This document shows positions 1 through 10,067 of a stretch of 35,599 nucleotides of DNA, one piece after another. Both the position numbers and the translations under genes were made by a program. Location of the stretch: positions 1 through 35,599 of the forward strand of contig CANHBC010000011.1 in the NCBI GenBank assembly GCA_947458835.1, read 5' to 3'. Source of the stretch: Betaproteobacteria bacterium. Its GTDB lineage: Bacteria > Pseudomonadota > Gammaproteobacteria > Burkholderiales > CAIKXV01. How positions within the stretch are numbered: the first letter of the stretch is position 1; the number at the start of each line of letters is the position of its first letter. The notes below the pieces were generated by a model. It was not told the DNA's origin. It searched no databases and saw only the letters and a list, made by a program, of their open reading frames with translations.

Positions 1-999
<999 letters not shown>

Positions 1000-1062
1000 C
1001 GGGGTTCTCCGGTTGAGAGGGGTGTGTCCAACGTGCAACGAAAATGGCTTCGGCTTGCCTTT

Positions 1063-1080
1063 AAGCAGGGTCCATGCCAG
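1063..1080 (-). promoter_or_regulatory. sigma-54 (RpoN) promoter for the porin-glnK unit
   Basis: Read on the minus strand the sequence is CTGGCATGGACCCTGCTT. It fits TGGCACG-N4-TTGCW with two mismatches, and keeps the near-invariant GG and GC exactly ten bases apart. Transcription would start near 1053, giving a leader of about 54 bases before the ATG at 999. Two NtrC-like dyads lie upstream at 1153-1198. The match is seen directly; activity is inferred. Confidence 0.72.
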
Positions 1081-1152
1081 CAGAAAGCCCCGGCTTTGTC
1101 CGTACGTTGTCCCAGCGTTGTCATCCGGAAGGCATTGCCCGCCCGATTCCGT

Positions 1153-1198
1153 GCACCAATGCGGGGCATCAATGTTTGTTGATGCACTGCATCAGTGC
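1153..1198 (-). promoter_or_regulatory. Pair of NtrC-like enhancer sites with an inverted repeat between them
   Basis: NtrC sites follow GCACC-N5-GGTGC. Site 1 (1153-1167) reads GCACC-AATGC-GGGGC, one mismatch. Site 2 (1184-1198) reads GCACT-GCATC-AGTGC, a perfect dyad with one symmetric change per half. Their centres, 1160 and 1191, are 31 bases apart, about three helical turns, and fall about 107 and 138 bases upstream of the predicted start at 1053. A third dyad, GCATCAA-TGTTTG-TTGATGC (1166-1185), fills the space between and touches both sites. The remainder of the 1000-1460 gap shows no gene; a TATACT at 1400-1405 is a possible -10 box for ubiK. Confidence 0.6.
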
Positions 1199-1460
1199 CG
1201 GATCCTGGGGGTCGAGGCGGAGCGGTCCCGCCTCCCGCATCGTTCCGACTGTTCCGGGGGGGCGGGGGCGCGATTTCCCGGACGAATCCGGCGGCTGTTG
1301 CGATCGAGCAACAGCCGTGCATGTCGCCCCCGCCTCGCCGGCGGCGGAAACGCCCCCGAAACAGGGTTTTCCGGTGGCGTCGCCCTCGAGTGCCTTGCCT
1401 ATACTCGCGACATTGCCCTTTCCTTTGTCTCTTCCCTCCCTCCACTGCCGGAGCGCGTCG

Positions 1461-1739
1461 ATGATCAACCAGAGCACCCTCGATGACCTGTCGCGACGCC
1501 TGCGCGAACTGGTTGCCAGCAGCCCGGCGCAGGATGTCCAGCGCAACGTGCGCGCAGTGGTCGGCTCCGCCCTCCAGCGCATGGACCTCGTGACGCGCGA
1601 GGAATTCGACGTGCAGGCGGCGGTGCTGGCGCGTACCCGCGAGAAGCTCGAGGCGCTGGAAGCCCGCCTCGCCGTGCTGGAAGCCGGGGCAGGGGCGGCG
1701 GCGGCGAGCCCGGCGCGTCCGGTCGACCCGGCCGGCTGA
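1461..1739 (+). CDS. ubiK: Ubiquinone biosynthesis accessory factor UbiK (BMFP/YqiC family)
   Basis: A 92-residue protein of the YqiC/BMFP family. In E. coli UbiK binds UbiJ and helps the soluble Ubi complex make ubiquinone; the family forms trimeric coiled coils and associates with membranes. Here residues 1-35 (MINQSTLDDLSRRLRELVASSP then DVQRNVRAVVGSALQRMDLV) form the amphipathic N-terminal part. Residues about 38-72 (TREEFDVQAAVLARTREKLEALEARLAVLEA) are a typical coiled coil, followed by an Ala/Gly/Pro-rich tail. The start is ATG at 1461, with GGAG 7-10 bases upstream. An in-frame extension to 1074 would cross the intergenic region and has no support. The gene is followed 81 bases later by comM/yifB. 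Confidence 0.88.
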   Translation: MINQSTLDDLSRRLRELVASSPAQDVQRNVRAVVGSALQRMDLVTREEFDVQAAVLARTREKLEALEARLAVLEAGAGAAAASPARPVDPAG

Positions 1740-1820
1740 ACGCCTCCGGAGTCCCGTGCCCTGCGGTAGCGCCAGCCTCCAGGCTGGCGCGCGGCACCGC
1801 CACGTCCGGACCCCGCACAG

Positions 1821-3560
1821 ATGGACGATCCCGTCCCCCTTCCCCCCGCAACGGGTGCCAGCCCCCCCCTGGTCGTGCCGGATACGCCCGCAGGCACAGG
1901 GCCGGTGCGGTCCGTTGCGGCGCCGGTGGCCGTGCTGCGCAGTCGGGCGCTGATCGGCATGGAGGCGCCGCCGGTCAGCGTCGAGGTGTACCTCGCAAAC
2001 GGCCTGCCGTCGTTTGCGCTGGTCGGGCTGCCGGAAGCCGAGGTGCGCGAAGCGCGCGAGCGGGTACGCGCTGCGATCGCGAACAGCGGCTACGAATTTC
2101 CCGCGCGCCGGATCATCGTCAACCTGGCGCCGGCTGAACTGCCCAAGGAGAGCGGGCGCTTCGACCTGCCGATCGCGATCGGCATCCTCGTCGCTTCCGG
2201 ACAGCTGCGCCGTCCGCATTCGCCCGTCGGCGCTGGGGGCGGGGCCTGGCTGAACGCGCACGAGTTCGCCGGCGAACTGGCGCTGACCGGTGACCTGCGC
2301 CCGGTTCGCGGGGCGCTGGCAATGACCTGGTTCGCCGCGCGCGAGGGGCGTGCGTTCGTGCTCCCGGTCGCAAGCGCGCGGGAGGCTGCACTGGTCGAGG
2401 GCGCCCGGGTGCTGCCTGCAACCGACCTGGGCGCGGTCGTGCGCCATCTTTCGGGTGAGCGGCCGCTGGCCCCGGTCGAATGCGCGCGAGCCGTGGACCT
2501 CGACGACGGACGCGCGGACGGTAGCCGATCGCCCCGGGGCGTGGTCTTGATGGCGGGCCCTTCACCTGTCGCGGTCGTGCCGCCGGGCGGTGCCGATGGT
2601 CCCGCCACGGTCGAGGCCGCGCCCGACCTTTCCGATGTCTTCGGCCAGCCGCAGGCGCGGCGTGCGCTCGAACTGGCGGCAGCCGGCGGGCACAGCCTGC
2701 TGCTGGTCGGACCGCCCGGCACCGGCAAGACGATGCTGGCCTCCCGCCTGCCCGGACTGCTGCCGCCAATGACCGATGCCGAGGCGATCGAGTCCGCGGC
2801 GATGCAGTCGCTGGCCGACGGCGGCTTCGACGTACGCCGCTGGCGCCGCCGGCCTTTCCGGGCACCGCACCACACGGCCTCGGCTGTGGCGCTGGTCGGC
2901 GGTGGCAGCCTGCCTCGACCGGGCGAGATCTCGCTCGCCCTGCACGGTGTGCTCTTCCTGGACGAACTGACCGAGTTCGACCGTCGGGTGCTCGAAGTGC
3001 TGCGCGAGCCGCTGGAGAGCGGACGGATCACGATATCGCGCGCCACCCGGCAGGCCGAGTTCCCGGCCCGCTTCCAGTTCGTCGCCGCGATGAATCCCTG
3101 CCCGTGCGGCTACCTCGGCCATCCGTCGGCCCGATGCCAGTGCGGGCCGCTACAGATCGAACGCTACCGCCGCCGGCTGTCCGGGCCGTTGCTCGACCGC
3201 ATCGACGTCTCGCTCGAAGTGCCACCGGTTCCCGAGCGTGCCCTGCTGCAGGCCCCGCGCGGGGAGTCCAGCGCGACAGTGCGCGCGCGGGTCGTGCGGG
3301 CGAGGGCGCTGCAGCTGGCGCGCCAGGGGCGGCCGAACGCCCTGCTCGAGGCGGCCGACCTCGAGGCGCACTGCGCGCTGGATGCCGCCGGGCTGGCGCT
3401 GGTCCGGCGCGCACTCGACCGATTCTCGCTGTCGGCGCGTGCCTGGCAGCGCATCCGGCGCGTCGCGCGCACGATCGCCGACCTCGAAGGCGCGGGCGCG
3501 ATCGCCGCGGCGCATGTGGCCGAGGCGATACAGCTCCGGCGTTTCGACCGCGGCACCTGA
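1821..3560 (+). CDS. comM: YifB-family Mg-chelatase-like AAA+ ATPase (ComM)
   Basis: Hexameric AAA+ ATPase of the ComM/YifB family; ComM acts as a branch-migration helicase during natural transformation in Vibrio and relatives. An N-terminal ChlI-type domain starts at about residue 37 (AVLRSRALIGMEAPPVSVEVYLANGLPSFALVGLPEAEVREARERV). The AAA core has Walker A GPPGTGKT (297-304) and Walker B VLFLDEL (377-383). A cysteine-rich loop carries Cys427, 429, 439 and 441, and a C-terminal lid domain ends in RRFDRGT. ATG at 1821 gives 579 residues, about 70 more than usual, because of a Pro-rich leader with no clear ribosome site. GTG at 1926 (Val36) would fit the family start better. A small hairpin at 3608-3623 follows the gene. 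Confidence 0.92.
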   Translation: MDDPVPLPPATGASPPLVVPDTPAGTGPVRSVAAPVAVLRSRALIGMEAPPVSVEVYLANGLPSFALVGLPEAEVREARERVRAAIANSGYEFPARRIIVNLAPAELPKESGRFDLPIAIGILVASGQLRRPHSPVGAGGGAWLNAHEFAGELALTGDLRPVRGALAMTWFAAREGRAFVLPVASAREAALVEGARVLPATDLGAVVRHLSGERPLAPVECARAVDLDDGRADGSRSPRGVVLMAGPSPVAVVPPGGADGPATVEAAPDLSDVFGQPQARRALELAAAGGHSLLLVGPPGTGKTMLASRLPGLLPPMTDAEAIESAAMQSLADGGFDVRRWRRRPFRAPHHTASAVALVGGGSLPRPGEISLALHGVLFLDELTEFDRRVLEVLREPLESGRITISRATRQAEFPARFQFVAAMNPCPCGYLGHPSARCQCGPLQIERYRRRLSGPLLDRIDVSLEVPPVPERALLQAPRGESSATVRARVVRARALQLARQGRPNALLEAADLEAHCALDAAGLALVRRALDRFSLSARAWQRIRRVARTIADLEGAGAIAAAHVAEAIQLRRFDRGT

Positions 3561-3652
3561 GGCCCGCGCGTCCTGCCGGCCGGTGCCCGTGGTGGTAGCC
3601 TCGGCGAGCGGGCGTTCGCCCGCCGGATCCAGCCACACCCGACGAGTCCCCG

Positions 3653-4117
3653 ATGAACGATGAACTGCCACCGCGCGCTTCGCTCAAGCATGCACGCACC
3701 GATGCCGCCAACCCGGACTTCCGGGTGCGCTACCTGAACTCCGCCGACCTCTGGAGCGCGCCGCGCCTGACGCAGGTGGTCGACGTGCGCCACGCCCGCA
3801 TGATCTATCTGTCCGGCCAGGCGCCGGCCGATGCCGGGTACAAGGTGGCCAGCCAGGACTTCCGCGAGCAGATGCACAAGGTGTTCGACAACATCGAGGT
3901 CGCACTGGCGGTCGCGGGTGCCACGCTTGCCGACATCGTCAAGACCACCACCTACCTCACCGACCTCGCCCACCGTGATGCCATGCGTGAGGTGCGCGGC
4001 CAGAGGCTCGGCCACCTGCAAGCCCCGCCAGCGAACACCGCGCTGGTCGTGGCGAGCCTGATCGAGCCGGAGTTCCTGGTGGAGATCGACGTGGTCGCAG
4101 CGGTGCCGCTGCGCTGA
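3653..4117 (+). CDS. RidA/YjgF/UK114-family protein lacking the usual active-site arginine
   Basis: A 154-residue member of the trimeric Rid superfamily. Archetypal RidA hydrolyses reactive enamines and imines formed by PLP enzymes. Family features are [12 protein letters not shown] (49-60), the helix [36 protein letters not shown], and the strand [14 protein letters not shown] near the end. In archetypal RidA the segment before the last strands reads PAR, with a conserved Arg that holds the substrate carboxylate. Here the matching segment is PPANTALV with Asn128. The protein therefore probably belongs to a Rid subgroup with a different or unknown activity. It starts at ATG 3653 and its TGA touches the open frame of the next gene. 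Family is sure; activity is open. Confidence 0.88.
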   Translation: MNDELPPRASLKHARTDAANPDFRVRYLNSADLWSAPRLTQVVDVRHARMIYLSGQAPADAGYKVASQDFREQMHKVFDNIEVALAVAGATLADIVKTTTYLTDLAHRDAMREVRGQRLGHLQAPPANTALVVASLIEPEFLVEIDVVAAVPLR

Positions 4118-4197
4118 GCACGCCGCGGCAGGCGGACCACCGGGCCGGCGGGGAAGCGCCGGGCAGGCAGGCGCGCACGCACCGGCCCCTGCTGCCG

Positions 4198-5376
4198 TTG
4201 CTGCTGGCCGGCCTGGCGACGATCGGGCCTTTCGCGATCGACACCTATCTGCCGTCGTTCCCGGCGATCGGGCGCGACTTCGCGGTCGACGAGCTGTACG
4301 TGCAGCAGACGCTGTCGGCCTATATGGGCTTCTTCGGCGTGATGACGCTGTTCCACGGGGCGCTGTCGGACTCGTTCGGCCGCCGGCCGGTGATCCTGCT
4401 CAACCTGCTGCTGTTCGTGGTCGCCTCGGTCGGCTGCGCGCTCGCGTCCAGCATCGATGCGCTGCTCGCCTGCCGGGCGCTGCAGGGGGTGTCCGCCGGT
4501 GCCGGCATTGTCGTCGGCCGGGCCATCATCCGCGACACCTACGACGGGCCGATGGCGCAGCGGCTGATGGCGCAGGTGACGATGCTGTTCAGCCTTGCTC
4601 CGGCGGTGGCACCGGTGATCGGTGGCCTGCTCGACATCGCGTTCGGCTGGCGCTCGATCTTCGTGTTCCTCATGGTGTTCGCGCTGCTGCTCTGGGCCGG
4701 CTGTGCCTGGAGCCTGCCGGAGACGCTGCCCCCGCAGGACCGCCAGCCGTTCCGCGCACGACCGCTGCTGGCGAGCTACCGGCAGGTGTTCGGCAGCCCG
4801 CGCTTCGCGATGCTTGCGCTGGCGGTGGCGTTCAACTTCGCCGGCTTCTTCATCTATGTCGTGTCCGCCCCGGCGGTGGTCTATCGCCACCTCGGCCTGT
4901 CGGCCACCGACTTCGCCTGGCTGTTCGTGCCCGGCATCAGCGGCGTGATGATCGGCGCCTGGCTGTCGGGGCGGCTCGCCGGCCGCGTGACGCCCGAGCG
5001 CACGGTGGCGCTGGGCTATGCGGTGATGACGGTTGCCGCGGTCGCGAGCGTCCTCTACCACCTGTCCTGGTCGCCGGGCGTGCCGTGGACCGTGCTGCCG
5101 CTGATGGTGTACTCGCTGGGCATGTCACTGGCGATGCCCAGCATCACCCTGCTGGCGCTGGACCTGTTCCCGCGCAACCGCGGCATGGCCGCCTCGGTGC
5201 AGGGCTTCACCCAGTCGATGTGCAACGCGCTGCTTGCAGGGGTGGTCTCGCCGCTGGTGGCCGGCACGCAGTTGTCCCTCGCCACGACCGCCGGGGTAGC
5301 GATGGTGCTGGGCGTGGCCTGCTGGCTCAACTACCTGCGGCTGGTGCGGCGCGACGGGGGCGTCACGACCGCGTGA
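4198..5376 (+). CDS. Bcr/CflA-family multidrug efflux MFS transporter
   Basis: A 392-residue or longer inner-membrane drug:proton antiporter with about 12 hydrophobic segments. The opening [26 protein letters not shown] is the Bcr/CflA signature first helix, and [21 protein letters not shown] is the MFS loop 2-3 motif. [26 protein letters not shown] is the family's helix 4-5 region. The listed start is a TTG at 4198 that leaves no cytoplasmic N-terminus. The frame is open further upstream to CTG at 4114, which overlaps the ridA-family stop (CTGA). A start there would give a leader beginning MSTPRQADH, more typical of the family, so the true start may be non-canonical. Substrate unknown. Confidence 0.9.
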   Translation: MLLAGLATIGPFAIDTYLPSFPAIGRDFAVDELYVQQTLSAYMGFFGVMTLFHGALSDSFGRRPVILLNLLLFVVASVGCALASSIDALLACRALQGVSAGAGIVVGRAIIRDTYDGPMAQRLMAQVTMLFSLAPAVAPVIGGLLDIAFGWRSIFVFLMVFALLLWAGCAWSLPETLPPQDRQPFRARPLLASYRQVFGSPRFAMLALAVAFNFAGFFIYVVSAPAVVYRHLGLSATDFAWLFVPGISGVMIGAWLSGRLAGRVTPERTVALGYAVMTVAAVASVLYHLSWSPGVPWTVLPLMVYSLGMSLAMPSITLLALDLFPRNRGMAASVQGFTQSMCNALLAGVVSPLVAGTQLSLATTAGVAMVLGVACWLNYLRLVRRDGGVTTA

Positions 5377-5504
5377 CGCGGCCAGACGACGCTCGGCACG
5401 CTGTACCCCGGCAGGGCGGCCCGGGGGTGCATGCTAGGATCGAAGGTTCGTCCAATCCACCGCCTGTGCGCCCGTGCGCCGGGCGAAAAGGATCCTTCCC
5501 CGCC

Positions 5505-8500
5505 ATGTCCCTTCCCGAATCCGAGATCTTCGACACCCTCCGCCACCAGCTTGCCCGGCGCATCCTGATCCTCGACGGAGCGATGGGCACGATGATCCAG
5601 CGCTACCGGCTCGGTGAGGCGGAGTATCGCGGCGAGCGCTTCGCCGATTTCGGGCACGACGTGAAGGGCAACAACGAGCTGCTCGTGCTGACCCAGCCGC
5701 ACGTGATCCAGGAGATCCACGAGCAATACCTCGCGGCCGGCGCGGACATCATCGAGACGAACACCTTCGGTGCGACCACCGTCGCCCAGGGCGACTACCA
5801 CATGGAACATCTCGTCCACGAGATGAACGTGGCCGCCGCACGGCTGGCGAAGGCCGCCTGCGCGAAGCACTCGACGCCCGAGCGGCCGCGCTTTGCCGCC
5901 GGCGCCTTCGGCCCGACCCCCAGGACCGCCTCGATCTCCCCCGACGTCAACGACCCGGGCGCACGCAACGTCACCTTCGACGAACTGGTCGCGGCCTACC
6001 TCCAGCAGGCCCGTGCGCTGGTCGAGGGTGGCGTCGACCTGTTCCTGGTCGAGACCATCTTCGACACGCTCAACGCTAAGGCTGCGCTGTTCGCGATCGA
6101 CGCCTTCTTCGAGGAGCATGGCTCACGCCTGCCGGTGATGATCTCCGGCACGGTCACCGATGCCTCCGGCCGCATCCTCTCGGGGCAGACGGTCGAGGCA
6201 TTCTGGAACTCGGTGCGCCACGCCAACCCGATCACCATCGGCCTGAACTGCGCGCTCGGCGCCACGCTGATGCGGCCTTACGTCGAAGAGCTGTCGAAGG
6301 TCTGCGACACGAACATCTGCATCTACCCGAACGCCGGCCTGCCCAACCCGATGAGCGACACCGGCTTCGACGAGACGCCCGACATCACCTCGTCGCTGGT
6401 ACGCGAGTTCGCCGAGAGCGGCTTCGTGAACATCGCCGGCGGCTGCTGCGGCACCACGCCCGACCACATCGGCGCGATCGCCCGCCAGCTCGAAGGCATC
6501 CGGCCACGCGCCATCCCTGCGCCCGACCGGAAGATGCGGCTGTCCGGCCTCGAGGCGTTCAACATCGACGAGTCGTCGCTGTTCGTGAACGTGGGCGAGC
6601 GCACCAACGTCACCGGCTCGAAGGCCTTCGCTCGGCTGATCCTGAACGAGCAGTACGACGACGCACTCGCGGTCGCCCGCCAGCAGGTCGAGAACGGCGC
6701 GCAGGTGATCGACATCAACATGGACGAGGCGATGCTCGATTCGAAGGCGGCGATGGTCCGCTTCCTGAACCTCGTCGCCTCCGAGCCTGATATCTCGCGC
6801 GTGCCGCTGATGATCGATTCCTCCAAGTGGGAAGTGATCGAGGCCGGCCTCAAGTGCGTCCAGGGCAAGCCGATCGTCAACTCCATCAGCATGAAGGAGG
6901 GCGAGGCCGAGTTCCTGCGCCAGGCGAAGCTCTGCCGGCGCTACGGCGCCGCAGTGATCGTCATGGCCTTCGACGAGAAGGGCCAGGCCGATACGTACGA
7001 GCGCAAGGTCGAGATCTGCGAGCGCGCCTACCGTCTGCTGGTCGACCGGGTCGGCTTCCCCCCGGAAGACATCGTGTTTGACCCCAACATCTTCGCGATC
7101 GCCACCGGCATCGAGGAGCACAACAACTACGGCGTCGACTTCATCCAGGCGACCAAGTGGATCCGCGACAACCTGCCGTTCGCGAAGGTGAGCGGGGGCG
7201 TGTCGAACGTGAGCTTCAGCTTCCGCGGCAACGACCCGGCGCGCGAGGCGATCCACACCGTGTTCCTGTACCACGCGATCCGCAACGGCATGACCATGGG
7301 CATCGTCAACGCCGGCATGGTCGGCGTCTACGATGACCTCGCGCCGGAACTGCGCGAGCGGGTCGAGGACGTCGTGCTCAACCGGCGTCCCGATGCCACC
7401 GAGCGGATGATCGAGTTCGCCGGCACGCTGAAGGCCGGCGGCGCGAAGCAGGAGCAGAGCCTCGAGTGGCGCGAGCAGGACGTCGATGCGCGGCTCGCGC
7501 ACGCGATGGTCCATGGCATCACCCAGTGGATCGTCGAGGACACCGAGGAAGCGCGCGCGCGCATCGCGGATCGTGGCGGCCGCCCGATCGAGGTGATCGA
7601 AGGCCCGCTGATGAACGGCATGAACATCGTGGGCGACCTGTTCGGCGCCGGCAAGATGTTCCTGCCGCAGGTGGTCAAGTCCGCGCGCGTGATGAAGCAG
7701 GCGGTCGCCCACCTCGTGCCCTACATCGAGGCCGAGAAGGCGCTGTCCGGCGACAGCAAGCCCAAGGGCAAGATCCTGATCGCCACCGTCAAGGGAGACG
7801 TGCACGACATCGGCAAGAACATCGTGTCGGTGGTGCTCCAGTGCAACAACTACGAGGTGGTGAACATGGGCGTGATGGTTCCCGCCCAGCAGATCCTCGA
7901 CAAGGCGCGCGAAGAGAAGGTCGACATCATCGGCCTGTCCGGCCTGATCACGCCGTCGCTGGAAGAGATGGGCCATGTCGCGCGCGAGATGGAACGGCAG
8001 GGCTTCACCCAGCCGCTGCTCATCGGCGGTGCGACTACCTCGCGCACGCACACGGCCGTGAAGATCGCACCGGGCTACACGCGCGGCCCGACCGTCTGGG
8101 TGCCGGATGCCTCGCGCAGCGTCGCGGTCTGCACCAACCTGCTGTCCGAGGACGAGGTCGTGCGCCGCACCTACCTCGACGAGCTGCGACAGGACCAGGA
8201 GAAAGTGCGCGAGCAGCACGCTAACAAGCGTGGCCCGGAGCTGATCCCGCTGGCGCGCGCCCGCGCCAACCTGCAGCCGTTCGACTGGCGAGCCTACGTG
8301 CCGCCCAGGCCCGGCTTCACCGGCGTGCGCCAGCTGAAGAACGCCGACCTCGCCGAGATCGCCCAGTACATCGACTGGGGTCCGTTCTTTCAGACGTGGG
8401 ACCTCGCCGGCCCGTACCCGAAGATCCTGGAGGACGAGGTCGTGGGCGAGGCCGCGCGCAACGTGTTCCGCGACGGCCAGGCGATGCTGAAGAAGGTGGT

Positions 8501-9236
8501 CGAGGGTCGCTGGCTCACCGCCAATGCGGTGTTGGCGCTGTACCCGGCCAACTCGGTCGGCGACGACATCGAGATCTACGCCGACGAGAATCGCGACCGC
8601 GTGCTCATGACCTGGCACAACCTGCGCCAGCAGAACCAGAAGCCCGATGGCAGGGCCAACCAGTGCCTGGCCGACTTCGTCGCGCCGAAGCAGAGCGGGA
8701 TCGCCGACTATGTCGGCGCCTTCGCCTGTACCGCCGGCATCGGCATCGACAAGCACCTCGCCGAGTTCGAGAAGCGCAACGACGACTACGGCTCGATCAT
8801 GCTCAAGGCGATCGCCGACCGGATGGCCGAGGCGTTCACCGAGATGCTGCACAAGCGCGTGCGCAAGGATTTCTGGGGCTACGCGAAGGACGAGGCGCTG
8901 AACAATGCGCAGCTGATCGCCGAGCAGTACCGCGGGATCCGCCCGGCGCCCGGCTATCCGGCCTGCCCGGACCATACCGAGAAGCCTGCGCTGTTCGAAC
9001 TGCTCGGCGCGCCGGAGGTCGGGATCACCCTGACCGAGAGTCACGCGATGATGCCGGCCTCCTCGGTCAGCGGCTTCTACCTGTCGCACCCGGACGCGCA
9101 GTACTTCGCCGTGGGCAAGCTCAACCGCGATCAGGTCGAAGACTACGCCAGGCGCAAGGGACAGCCCATCGGGGATGCGGAGCGCTGGCTGGCGCCGAAC
9201 CTCGGCTACGAACCGGCGCTGGTCAAGGCCGCCTGA
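5505..9236 (+). CDS. metH: Cobalamin-dependent methionine synthase MetH
   Basis: Full-length, 1243 residues. It transfers a methyl group from 5-methyltetrahydrofolate to homocysteine through methylcobalamin in the cytoplasm. Module order: the homocysteine domain is about 15-335, with zinc ligands Cys249 (NCALGA) and Cys314/Cys315 ([12 protein letters not shown]). The pterin-binding domain is about 365-630 ([16 protein letters not shown]). The cobalamin cap and Rossmann domains are about 660-910, with DVHDIGKN giving the lower-ligand motif D765-x-H767-xx-G770. The C-terminal SAM-binding reactivation domain is about 930-1243 and includes [12 protein letters not shown] and [20 protein letters not shown] at 5505 follows AAAAGGA. 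The open frame extends to 5085 inside the exporter gene, but the MetH homology begins here. No SAH or cobalamin riboswitch is recognisable in the 128-base upstream gap. Confidence 0.97.
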   Translation: MSLPESEIFDTLRHQLARRILILDGAMGTMIQRYRLGEAEYRGERFADFGHDVKGNNELLVLTQPHVIQEIHEQYLAAGADIIETNTFGATTVAQGDYHMEHLVHEMNVAAARLAKAACAKHSTPERPRFAAGAFGPTPRTASISPDVNDPGARNVTFDELVAAYLQQARALVEGGVDLFLVETIFDTLNAKAALFAIDAFFEEHGSRLPVMISGTVTDASGRILSGQTVEAFWNSVRHANPITIGLNCALGATLMRPYVEELSKVCDTNICIYPNAGLPNPMSDTGFDETPDITSSLVREFAESGFVNIAGGCCGTTPDHIGAIARQLEGIRPRAIPAPDRKMRLSGLEAFNIDESSLFVNVGERTNVTGSKAFARLILNEQYDDALAVARQQVENGAQVIDINMDEAMLDSKAAMVRFLNLVASEPDISRVPLMIDSSKWEVIEAGLKCVQGKPIVNSISMKEGEAEFLRQAKLCRRYGAAVIVMAFDEKGQADTYERKVEICERAYRLLVDRVGFPPEDIVFDPNIFAIATGIEEHNNYGVDFIQATKWIRDNLPFAKVSGGVSNVSFSFRGNDPAREAIHTVFLYHAIRNGMTMGIVNAGMVGVYDDLAPELRERVEDVVLNRRPDATERMIEFAGTLKAGGAKQEQSLEWREQDVDARLAHAMVHGITQWIVEDTEEARARIADRGGRPIEVIEGPLMNGMNIVGDLFGAGKMFLPQVVKSARVMKQAVAHLVPYIEAEKALSGDSKPKGKILIATVKGDVHDIGKNIVSVVLQCNNYEVVNMGVMVPAQQILDKAREEKVDIIGLSGLITPSLEEMGHVAREMERQGFTQPLLIGGATTSRTHTAVKIAPGYTRGPTVWVPDASRSVAVCTNLLSEDEVVRRTYLDELRQDQEKVREQHANKRGPELIPLARARANLQPFDWRAYVPPRPGFTGVRQLKNADLAEIAQYIDWGPFFQTWDLAGPYPKILEDEVVGEAARNVFRDGQAMLKKVVEGRWLTANAVLALYPANSVGDDIEIYADENRDRVLMTWHNLRQQNQKPDGRANQCLADFVAPKQSGIADYVGAFACTAGIGIDKHLAEFEKRNDDYGSIMLKAIADRMAEAFTEMLHKRVRKDFWGYAKDEALNNAQLIAEQYRGIRPAPGYPACPDHTEKPALFELLGAPEVGITLTESHAMMPASSVSGFYLSHPDAQYFAVGKLNRDQVEDYARRKGQPIGDAERWLAPNLGYEPALVKAA

Positions 9237-9238
9237 GC

Positions 9239-9272
9239 CTGCTGCCGGGCCGCATGGGCGGCCCGGCAGCAG
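9239..9272. terminator. Perfect 14-bp hairpin between convergent metH and the His-rich gene
   Basis: Arms 9239-9252 (CTGCTGCCGGGCCG) and 9259-9272 (CGGCCCGGCAGCAG) are perfectly complementary around the six-base loop CATGGG. It starts three bases after the metH stop and ends 11 bases before the stop of the opposing gene, so it can serve both directions. No U-run follows on either strand, so the terminator role is inferred from position and strength. Confidence 0.65.
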
Positions 9273-9283
9273 CCGGCACTGCA

Positions 9284-9868
9284 CTACATCGCAGCCGGTG
9301 CTGCTGGTGCGGTCGGCGCCGCGGGCGAGGGTACCGGCCCTGCCTGTCCGCGCGGATCGGCATGCATGCCTTCACGCATGCCGCCGCGCATGGCTCCACC
9401 GTGGCCGTGATGCCGTTCGCGCGGATGCATCACGGGCAGCGTGACGCCGCGCTCCTTCGCGCGCTGCTCCAGTTCCGCGCGGCGGCTGGCCATCAGTTGC
9501 GCCCGCTGTTCCGGCGTCGCCGCACGCATCTTCTCGCGGAACGCGGTGCGCTCCTCCGGGGTGGTCAGCTTGTCCATTGCGGCGCGCCGTGCCTGGCGGT
9601 CCGCGTCGGCCATGCGCTCGTTGCCATGGCGGCCTGCATGCCGACCGCCGTGCCCGCGATGTTCCCCGTGCCCGGCTCGCGGGCCGTGGGTGCCGTCCGC
9701 GTGGTGCCGTCCGCGCGGCCCGTGTCGGCCCTGGGCGGATGGCGGCGAGACAGACGGATCATCGGGTGCGCTGGGGAAGGGAGCTTGCGCATGGGCGAGG
9801 GCGATCGATGCGCCCAGCGCGATTCCGATGCCGGTGGTGGCGAGCAGCGATTTCAGGGTGGTCTTCAT
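9284..9868 (-). CDS. Exported His/Gly/Arg-rich protein with a Spy/LTXXQ-like helical segment
   Basis: A 194-residue protein of unknown function. Residues 1-28 form a clear signal peptide (MKTTLKSLLATTGIGIALG, cleavage near AHAQA). Residues about 47-82 are a low-complexity stretch of His, Gly and Arg with repeated HG, RHG and GHG steps, which could bind divalent metals. Residues about 95-135 (MDKLTTPEERTAFREKMRAATPEQRAQLMASRRAELEQRA) are predicted helical. They recall the repeated LTPEQR motif of periplasmic Spy/CpxP-like proteins. A second His/Gly/Met-rich stretch and a Pro/Ala tail follow. ATG at 9868 has GGGAG about 8 bases upstream. It lies 199 bases after ylqF on the same strand; that gap holds no recognisable gene. 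A metal- or stress-related periplasmic role is a guess from composition. Confidence 0.72.
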   Translation of the reverse strand: MKTTLKSLLATTGIGIALGASIALAHAQAPFPSAPDDPSVSPPSAQGRHGPRGRHHADGTHGPRAGHGEHRGHGGRHAGRHGNERMADADRQARRAAMDKLTTPEERTAFREKMRAATPEQRAQLMASRRAELEQRAKERGVTLPVMHPRERHHGHGGAMRGGMREGMHADPRGQAGPVPSPAAPTAPAAPAAM

Positions 9869-10067
9869 CCGGGTTCTCCCGTCAGGTCGGACGCCAGGAA
9901 CATCCCGGCGCCACCCCTGCCGGTGCCCGGTCCTGGAATGGCCGTGACGGCAGGGTGTACGGTGCCCATTGCACCACCCTGATGTAAGCCAATGATGTCT
10001 GGCACCCGCACAGGTGTTTCAATCTGTAGCGTTCCGGTGCCCGGTCGACGGGCGAAGCGGGGACCGC

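Noticed and set aside
3608-3623. Hairpin after comM (GCGGGC/GCCCGC)
   Set aside because: Only six pairs with no U-run in GC-rich DNA. Too weak to call a terminator; noted in the gene entry.
5377-5504. Possible SAH or cobalamin riboswitch ahead of metH
   Set aside because: I could not find the conserved core bases of either class, and the 128-base gap is short for a cobalamin riboswitch. A covariance-model scan would be decisive.
6123-9284. A 1053-codon open frame antisense to metH
   Set aside because: It mirrors metH codon by codon, is rich in Val/Leu/Ala/Arg/His, has no family resemblance, and arises from the GC-rich third positions of the real gene.
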